A DNA stretch of 64,000 nt from contig CM017561.1 in NCBI GenBank assembly GCA_007844125.1, positions 26,621,038-26,685,037 of the forward strand, read 5' to 3'. The position numbers were made by a program, and so were the translations under genes. This document shows positions 12,045-64,000 of the stretch, in pieces (the first letter of the stretch is position 1; every line of letters starts with the position of its first letter). This DNA comes from Sinonovacula constricta. Taxonomy: Eukaryota > Mollusca > Bivalvia > Cardiida > Solecurtidae. Below the pieces are notes generated by a model that was given only the letters and a program-made list of their open reading frames with translations, did no database searches and had not been told where the DNA came from.

Positions 12045-12437
12045 TTGCCATTGTTTTTTAACTATTGTAGTCATTTGTTTGTGTCCGGACAAATTTCGTT
12101 TTGCCGTGCTAACTGTCTTTGTAATAATAATAATAATAGAATTGAGTATACAAGTGATCACTTGTTAAACGTGAACGGCGACCCTATATTTATAATTTGG
12201 AAATGCCTATGGGGTGACGTCAAAGCTTTGGTATTTCCAAACGAAAATTATTCTGTTTTAGCTGCTAAAGAACGCTTTGTTAAACTTATATTAAAATGTT
12301 CACTTTCTTTTGTGTCTTCTAAAGAACGATTTCTACATACAAAAACTAGACATGAGAACTACGAAAAAGAAACTAGTGGTAACGTGTACGTATATCGAAT
12401 GTCGATTTCTTATTTTAAAATTGCAGGATTGTACTAA
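12045..12437 (+). CDS. Unrecognised open frame of 130 codons
   Basis: It is open from ATG 12045 to the stop at 12435-12437, unusually long for DNA this AT-rich. The encoded sequence contains a plausible globular stretch (SDHLLNVNGDPIFIIWKCLW) after a short Asn run from (AAT)n at 12122-12136. I recognise no domain. It may be a decayed retroelement or transposon gene, an exon of an unknown gene, or chance. Confidence 0.2.
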   Translation: MPLFFNYCSHLFVSGQISFCRANCLCNNNNNRIEYTSDHLLNVNGDPIFIIWKCLWGDVKALVFPNENYSVLAAKERFVKLILKCSLSFVSSKERFLHTKTRHENYEKETSGNVYVYRMSISYFKIAGLY

Positions 12438-13492
12438 TTCACCAGCAATCTCTTCAGTGCCATATTCATGGTTAAAGATTTCTTCTTATTAAATATGTAT
12501 CTTTTATTTTACTAATTAAAAGTCGCAGCTGTGTGCTAATTATTAAACGCTTCTTCACACTTTGATAGATATATGTGTAATATTTGCTTAAGGTTTGTTA
12601 ATATTTAAACGTTGCGGTTTTACTTTCGTATAAAAGATATTGCTTTTGTGGACAAAATTCGAAGACATAAATAAGTCACATAAATTCAATGTTTTTATTG
12701 CATACATGAACGATTATTAACGCTGAGGCGGAAGCTGGTGACTTTTTACCATTTCAAAGTCGTACCAAGTTGCTTTTGTTGTTGTTGTTGTGTGTTGTTG
12801 TTTGTCGTACTTTTTTATTGTTTTTGTTGTGAGTTTTGTGTTTGTTTTTGTTTGTGTGTACTTTTGTTGTTGTTGTTTCTTTTGAGATATGTAAATAAGA
12901 AAAGGTCCTATCAAAGTTTTCACAGATATCTAAATTTTATCTACCTATAGACAAAGGCAAACAAGGTAAATGTAAATGTGACAAAAACACAGAGACGAGA
13001 CATAACACACAAAAAGAAAAACCATCAGTTACCGCCTTGGAACGGTCAATCGGCAAAAGGGCCAACTGGAGTGCTTAAACCTGGTTTGTGGAGCGCTCCA
13101 ACCTCGCACTTCCTGAAGGTTTTTCTATAAAAAAACAGTGTAAATAAAAATATCCCGTCAAAGTGAAACAACTAACAGTACGCACCTGCATCGGGAGTTA
13201 AAACAGATATAATGAACTTATGTACATACATAATAACTAGTAATAAAACAACATGTGTACAGTATGTACAGTAGATAAAAGCCTTTGCAACCAAAAATTC
13301 CAAATGAAAGAGTAGTTTCAAATAAAATAAAGCAGTACAAGCGCTGATATATTATACGAACTATTAGAGACTTCGTACAGTATGGTTCGAGAAGGTGTTA
13401 TTTACAGATGGTGTGTGTTGCCCTATGAGTTAAAAAAGTATCGTTCACACTTGAAAATTTAATAAGTTAACAGCATTATCTATTTGAAACAA
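12438..13492. other. Low-complexity intergenic DNA with a TTG-rich stretch
   Basis: GTT/TTG runs at about 12772-12880 and short A-rich tracts. A GC-richer patch at 13025-13115 (CCGCCTTGGAACGGTCAATC) may be a fragment of a dispersed repeat, but this cannot be shown from one copy. Confidence 0.35.
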
Positions 13493-13723
13493 AATAGTGT
13501 TGTATTTTTGTTGTTGTTGTGGTTTTGGGTGTTTTATTTAGCAAAATTATGATAATGATATTGATAATGATAATGATAGAAATGTCGCTGCGCAGTATCG
13601 GCAAAAATGCCGGCTAATCCCATCCCTTAGCAAAATTATGGTACTTCGGTTATTTATTGCAGTTAAATTAGTTTTAATTTAAAACACCAAAAACCACAAC
13701 AACAACAAAAACAGAACACTATT
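13493..13723. repeat. Hairpin element with 43-bp imperfect inverted arms
   Basis: The arm at 13493-13535 (containing TTTTTGTTGTTGTTGTGG) is matched in reverse complement by 13681-13723, with about four mismatches. The loop is ~145 bp and contains a (GATAAT)-like run. It may be a small MITE-like hairpin; no clear target duplication was found. Confidence 0.6.
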
Positions 13724-13808
13724 CTGATGTCAATTATAAATACAAAAATATAAGTTTCAATATGACATTTTTACAATCTATAGACTTAAAGCCACCGTTT
13801 GGAGCTAG

Positions 13809-13994
13809 TCAAAGCTGGAATTCTGTCTCATCACCTTTCCAGTGATGACAAGGGCAATTTGAGCAGTCTCCATTGCCCGTAACGTGAGATTGCACTGTCG
13901 GTATTACTTCGGAATATTGTCCACCTATACAATATTGCATGGGATTTGAAAATATCCTCATTCTATGATATGAATATTTTTGGGATCTCGTCAC
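13809..13994 (-). CDS. Candidate minus-strand terminal exon, unknown product
   Basis: On the minus strand an AG lies just before 13994 and the frame is open to a TGA at 13809-13811. It encodes about 61 residues with a clustered cysteine motif (GDCSNCPCHHW) and YCIGG. The composition looks protein-like, but the polypyrimidine tract is weak and no partner exon was found. It could be a relic. Confidence 0.22.
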   Translation of the reverse strand: MTRSQKYSYHRMRIFSNPMQYCIGGQYSEVIPTVQSHVTGNGDCSNCPCHHWKGDETEFQL

Positions 13995-13999
13995 CTACA

Positions 14000-15848
<1,849 letters not shown>

Positions 15849-16251
15849 TTTATATTTACATTTTTGTCTTAAACATTATTGTTCATATTCTCAATAACAG
15901 CCTTAAGTTTTAAAGTATAGGTTTATTCATCCTATAAAATGACATATTGAAACTAGTTTATTTATTTAGTTTATTTAGTTTTAATGTTCTACCTGTCTGC
16001 AAATAAACATGCACATGTCTCTTAATATCCCTACGAAGCATGTGCCTAATTAAATGTGTTTTAACATCGCGCACAGCAATGCATTTTAACCTATGCAACA
16101 TATGGCGTCAATGAACATAATAAGATACTGAATTGATTCTTTGGTTGGGGCGTAGCCGGGGGTTTGTGGTCTGTGGGCTGGATGATAGATCGTGTGGCGG
16201 AACTTTGAGAAACTGGGCGTTACTTCTGAGGTAAGCGGTGGTCTCTGAAAG

Positions 16252-16260
16252 TATTTAAAA
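16252..16260 (+). promoter_or_regulatory. Candidate TATA-like box of gene 2
   Basis: TATTTAAAA lies 79 bp before the predicted ATG at 16339, which leaves room for a short 5' UTR starting near 16285. Position and sequence fit; there is no direct evidence of transcription. Confidence 0.35.
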
Positions 16261-16338
16261 GACAGGTTGATACTGCATTATCGTCATCGTTCCTAGCGAT
16301 AGTTTCATCGTGACAAGGAACAACAGATACGGTAAAAG

Positions 16339-63855
<47,517 letters not shown>

Positions 63856-64000
63856 GTATGTAATAGCTTACTTTTTTATTTTAACATCATACAATATTTC
63901 TCGATTTACAAGGTAAACAAGTGCAGCAATCAGCAAATGCAAACAGGATAGACCAACAAACTAACAAACTTTTAACATAATGGTCACAGTTTTACGTAGA
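63856..64000 (+). other. Intron of gene 2 running off the window
   Basis: Starts GTATGT; no further exon before the end. Confidence 0.5.

Noticed and set aside
16141..16230. G-rich upstream patch as a CpG-island promoter
   Set aside because: Too short and not CpG-dense; only the TATA-like box is reported, at low confidence.

Overview
This is an AT-rich eukaryotic window. It has spliced genes with GT..AG introns of 0.5-4 kb, microsatellites, minisatellites and DNA-transposon remains, and no bacterial gene layout. Tandem cysteine-rich EGF-like exons, all bounded by phase-1 introns, together with this repeat content suggest a marine or freshwater invertebrate, most likely a bivalve mollusc. That placement is inference. 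No rRNA, intact tRNA, CRISPR or operon was seen.

Layout. (1) 1-6569, + strand: the 3' end of a secreted multi-EGF gene (gene 1), with seven exons from 1111 and a stop at 6567-6569. (2) 6570-16338: intergenic, holding a 1.47-kb (ACT)n tract, a 41-bp minisatellite split by a hAT-like element, low-complexity DNA, a hairpin element, two weak coding candidates and an (AT)n tract. (3) 16339 to beyond 63855, + strand: a long paralogous gene (gene 2). It starts with a signal peptide (exons at 16339 and 17743), then a 45-nt exon (18779), then fourteen copies of a 51-nt exon carried in a tandem array of ~2.13-kb units (about 19.1-53.76 kb). These encode a Ser/Gly/acidic 17-residue repeat. A 255-nt Ser/Asp-rich exon (56608) and eight EGF-like exons (57729 onward) follow. 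The last four of those match the first four exons of gene 1 in order and spacing, so the two genes are tandem paralogues.

The array has long (~2134 bp) and short (~1370 bp) units. Every short unit carries the same deletion junction, and larger duplicated blocks are visible. One unit was hit by two transposons whose empty sites survive in sister units: a 4.1-kb element flanked by TA, and a 3.93-kb element flanked by TAA that carries a broken multi-exon-length gene. A third element (54045-55931) has the same TA/CAGTNCTG end design as the first.

How it may work (inference): gene 2 would make a secreted protein with an expandable acidic Ser-Gly stalk, suited to glycosaminoglycan attachment or phosphorylation, followed by a chain of EGF-like modules. 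Because the repeated exon is 17 codons with phase-1 ends, both copy number and exon skipping can change stalk length without breaking the frame.
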